Below, one piece after another: positions 6,522 through 7,926 of a DNA stretch of 7,926 nt. The position numbers and the translations under genes were made by a program. The notes under the pieces were generated by a model that saw only the letters and a list, made by a program, of their open reading frames with translations, did no database searches and was not told where the DNA came from. Origin of the DNA: Deltaproteobacteria bacterium (lineage in GTDB: Bacteria; Desulfobacterota; Syntrophia; Syntrophales; UBA2210). The stretch covers positions 1 through 7,926 of the forward strand of contig JAFGPZ010000224.1 in NCBI GenBank assembly GCA_016935935.1, given 5' to 3'. The stretch's first letter is position 1, and every line of letters starts with the position of its first letter.

Positions 6522-7847
6522 ATGAGTTCTATGAAAAAAGTTGTCATCGGATCAGGTTCGGCGTTCTGGGGAGATATGCTGGAGCCAGCAGTTGAGATGG
6601 CTGAACGGAGTGATGTCCAGTATATCGGGTTTGATCATCTCGCTGAACTGACTATGGCTCTGCTGAATCGCATGAAACTCAGGGATCCCGAAAAAGGTTA
6701 TATACCTGACATAATACCGTGGATGAAAAAAATGCTGCCGGTTACGGTACCGAAAGGAATCAAAATGTTGACGAATGCGGGAGGTGCCAATCCCCTTCAG
6801 GCGGCGATTGAAGTTAAAAAGGTGGCGATGAACCTGGGCTTCAGCGGGTTAAAAATTGGCGTTGTATACGGCGATGATATTCTTCCATATCTCGATGAAA
6901 TCAGAAGTAAAGGTTGGAAATTTAAGAACATGGATACCGGGGAGGAAGATATAGACAATATCAGAGATGATATCGTGGCTGCAAATGCTTATATTGGTGC
7001 CGACCAGATGATTGATCTGCTTAAAAGGGGTGCAGATTTGATAATCGCAGGGAGAGTATCCGATAACGCCCTGTTTGTTGCTCCGATAATGTATGAGTTT
7101 GGCTGGGATTTTTCGGAAGATTATATCGAACACATTGCAGCCGCTGTCACAATCGGACACATAATAGAATGTTCGGCTTGTGTGACCGGTGGCATGTCCA
7201 ACATGTGGAGAGTTTCCGAGAAACCATGGACGATGGGATTTCCTATCTTGGAAGTATTCGAAAATGGCGAGGCGATCGTAACAAAAACTCCTGATTCCGG
7301 TGGCATTGTGAACGAATGGACGGTTAAGGAACATTTGCTCTATGAAACGTTGGATCCTTCAAACTACTTAATGCCTGACGGAATTGCTGATTTTACCAGG
7401 GTTAACCTCTTTGAGGAGGGGAAAAACAGGGTAAGAGTAACCAATATGGGTGGTAAAAAAAGGCCTGATACACTGAAAGTATGTATTGGATACCGCGATG
7501 GTTATATTGGTGAGGGACTTGTTTTGTTCCCATGGCCCGATGCGCTGGAGAAAGCCAAATTTGCAGAGAAATGGGTACGGGAACGGTTTAAGATGCTCGG
7601 GGTGGAATTTGACGATCTCCGTTTCGATTATATCGGTGTCAATGCCCTCCATGGAGAATCTGCGCCTGTTGAGGACAAAGATTTTAACGAAATAGGACTT
7701 CGCATTGCGGGCAAGGCCAAAACACGGGAAGCTGCAGAATACGTTCGGAGAGAGGCAACTCACCTGTGGACCCAAGGTCCGATTGGATCAAGTTTTGGTA
7801 CTCCCATGAATGTGAGGAGATATAATCGAAAGTTGTGTTTGAGATAA
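6522..7847 (+). CDS. AtuA-family (DUF1446) protein, acyclic terpene utilization type
   Basis: A protein of about 441 residues belonging to the AtuA/DUF1446 family, named for the acyclic terpene (citronellol/geraniol) utilization cluster. The biochemical role of the family is not well established. Family-typical blocks are IGSGSAFWGDMLEPA (9-23), YIGFDHLAELT (34-44), GYIPDIIPW (59-67), LTNAGGANP (83-91), AGRVSDNALFVAP (176-188), HIIECSACVTGG (213-224), RPDTLKVCIGYRDGYIGEG (314-332) and WTQGPIGSSFGTP (416-428). The frame stays open upstream to 6462, but the AAGGAAGGAG at 6511-6520 places the start at ATG 6522 (MSSMKK) or ATG 6531 (MKKVVIG). Homology begins at the latter. The last residues after GTPMNV (RRYNRKLCLR) do not look like the usual family ending, so the C-terminus may be altered. 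The small partner protein often found next to AtuA proteins is not seen before the window ends. Confidence 0.88.
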   Translation: MSSMKKVVIGSGSAFWGDMLEPAVEMAERSDVQYIGFDHLAELTMALLNRMKLRDPEKGYIPDIIPWMKKMLPVTVPKGIKMLTNAGGANPLQAAIEVKKVAMNLGFSGLKIGVVYGDDILPYLDEIRSKGWKFKNMDTGEEDIDNIRDDIVAANAYIGADQMIDLLKRGADLIIAGRVSDNALFVAPIMYEFGWDFSEDYIEHIAAAVTIGHIIECSACVTGGMSNMWRVSEKPWTMGFPILEVFENGEAIVTKTPDSGGIVNEWTVKEHLLYETLDPSNYLMPDGIADFTRVNLFEEGKNRVRVTNMGGKKRPDTLKVCIGYRDGYIGEGLVLFPWPDALEKAKFAEKWVRERFKMLGVEFDDLRFDYIGVNALHGESAPVEDKDFNEIGLRIAGKAKTREAAEYVRREATHLWTQGPIGSSFGTPMNVRRYNRKLCLR

Positions 7848-7849
7848 TA

Positions 7850-7922
7850 GGTGGTGTATCCTTCCGGGGTCACAGCAAATGAATCCCCGGAACTTTAATC
7901 AAAAAGAAAGGATACACGCACC
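7850..7922. repeat. Nested inverted repeat, possible element end or leader
   Basis: Outer arms GGTGGTGTATCCTT (7850-7863) and AAGGATACACGCACC (7908-7922) are inverted copies except for one extra base. Inner arms TTCCGGGG (7862-7869) and CCCCGGAA (7885-7892) form a perfect eight-base stem with a 15-base loop. The element starts three bases after the AtuA stop. It could be the end of an insertion sequence, a small palindromic repeat, or a structured leader of the next gene. Confidence 0.55.
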
Positions 7923-7926
7923 ATGG
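7907..7926 (+). other. Ribosome binding site and start codon of a further gene, cut by window end
   Basis: AAAGGA (7907-7912) is followed ten bases later by ATGG at 7923-7926, the last bases of the window. This is the arrangement expected for a gene starting here and running off the edge. With only one codon visible, neither its reality nor its product can be judged. If the palindrome is an insertion-sequence end, this would be the transposase. If not, a second small AtuA-associated protein is possible. Confidence 0.3.

Noticed and set aside
6849..7334. 161-codon minus-strand open frame inside the AtuA gene
   Set aside because: It lies wholly opposite a well-supported gene, its product resembles no family, and it has no leader of its own. 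It is a shadow frame.
1..7926. tRNA, rRNA genes or CRISPR arrays
   Set aside because: No cloverleaf-like segment, ribosomal RNA sequence or regularly spaced direct repeats were seen by eye on either strand.

Overview
The window reads as a piece of a bacterial genome of moderate G+C content. It carries a one-directional (+ strand) acyl-CoA catabolism cluster with mobile-element debris at its left edge and a palindromic element at its right edge. No gene here fixes the taxonomy. The mix of thiolase, acyl-CoA ligase, acyl-CoA dehydrogenase, an amidohydrolase-2 family protein and an AtuA (DUF1446) protein resembles degradation islands in Desulfobacterota and other metabolically versatile environmental bacteria. 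That assignment is inference only.

Layout: (1) Positions 1-168 hold the last 55 codons of an IS4-type DDE transposase, cut by the window edge. (2) Positions 169-800 hold no intact gene. Three short minus-strand reading frames in three different frames, the first with a good ribosome binding site, look like one decayed gene of unknown identity. (3) Positions 800-959 are an AT-rich leader with a perfect palindrome. (4) A complete thiolase spans 960-2144. (5) A 400-base non-coding stretch follows (2145-2544), rich in small hairpins. (6) An AMP-forming acyl-CoA ligase (2545-4209) is interrupted by a single in-frame TAA at codon 76. (7) A strong 15-bp stem-loop terminator and a second stem-loop lie in 4210-4357. 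(8) Then come an acyl-CoA dehydrogenase (4358-5518), an amidohydrolase-2 family protein (5603-6499) and an AtuA-family protein (about 6522-7847). (9) The last 75 bases are a nested inverted repeat ending in a ribosome binding site and an ATG, where another gene probably starts.

Taken together, the genes suggest a pathway that activates a carboxylic acid to its CoA thioester (ligase), desaturates it (dehydrogenase) and cleaves a 3-ketoacyl-CoA (thiolase). The amidohydrolase and the AtuA protein would handle a branched, cyclic or terpenoid intermediate. The substrate cannot be read from the sequence. The main points of interest are the nonsense codon in the ligase, the non-canonical active-site motifs in ligase, dehydrogenase and thiolase, the structured leader before the ligase, and the palindromic junction that follows an unusual AtuA C-terminus.
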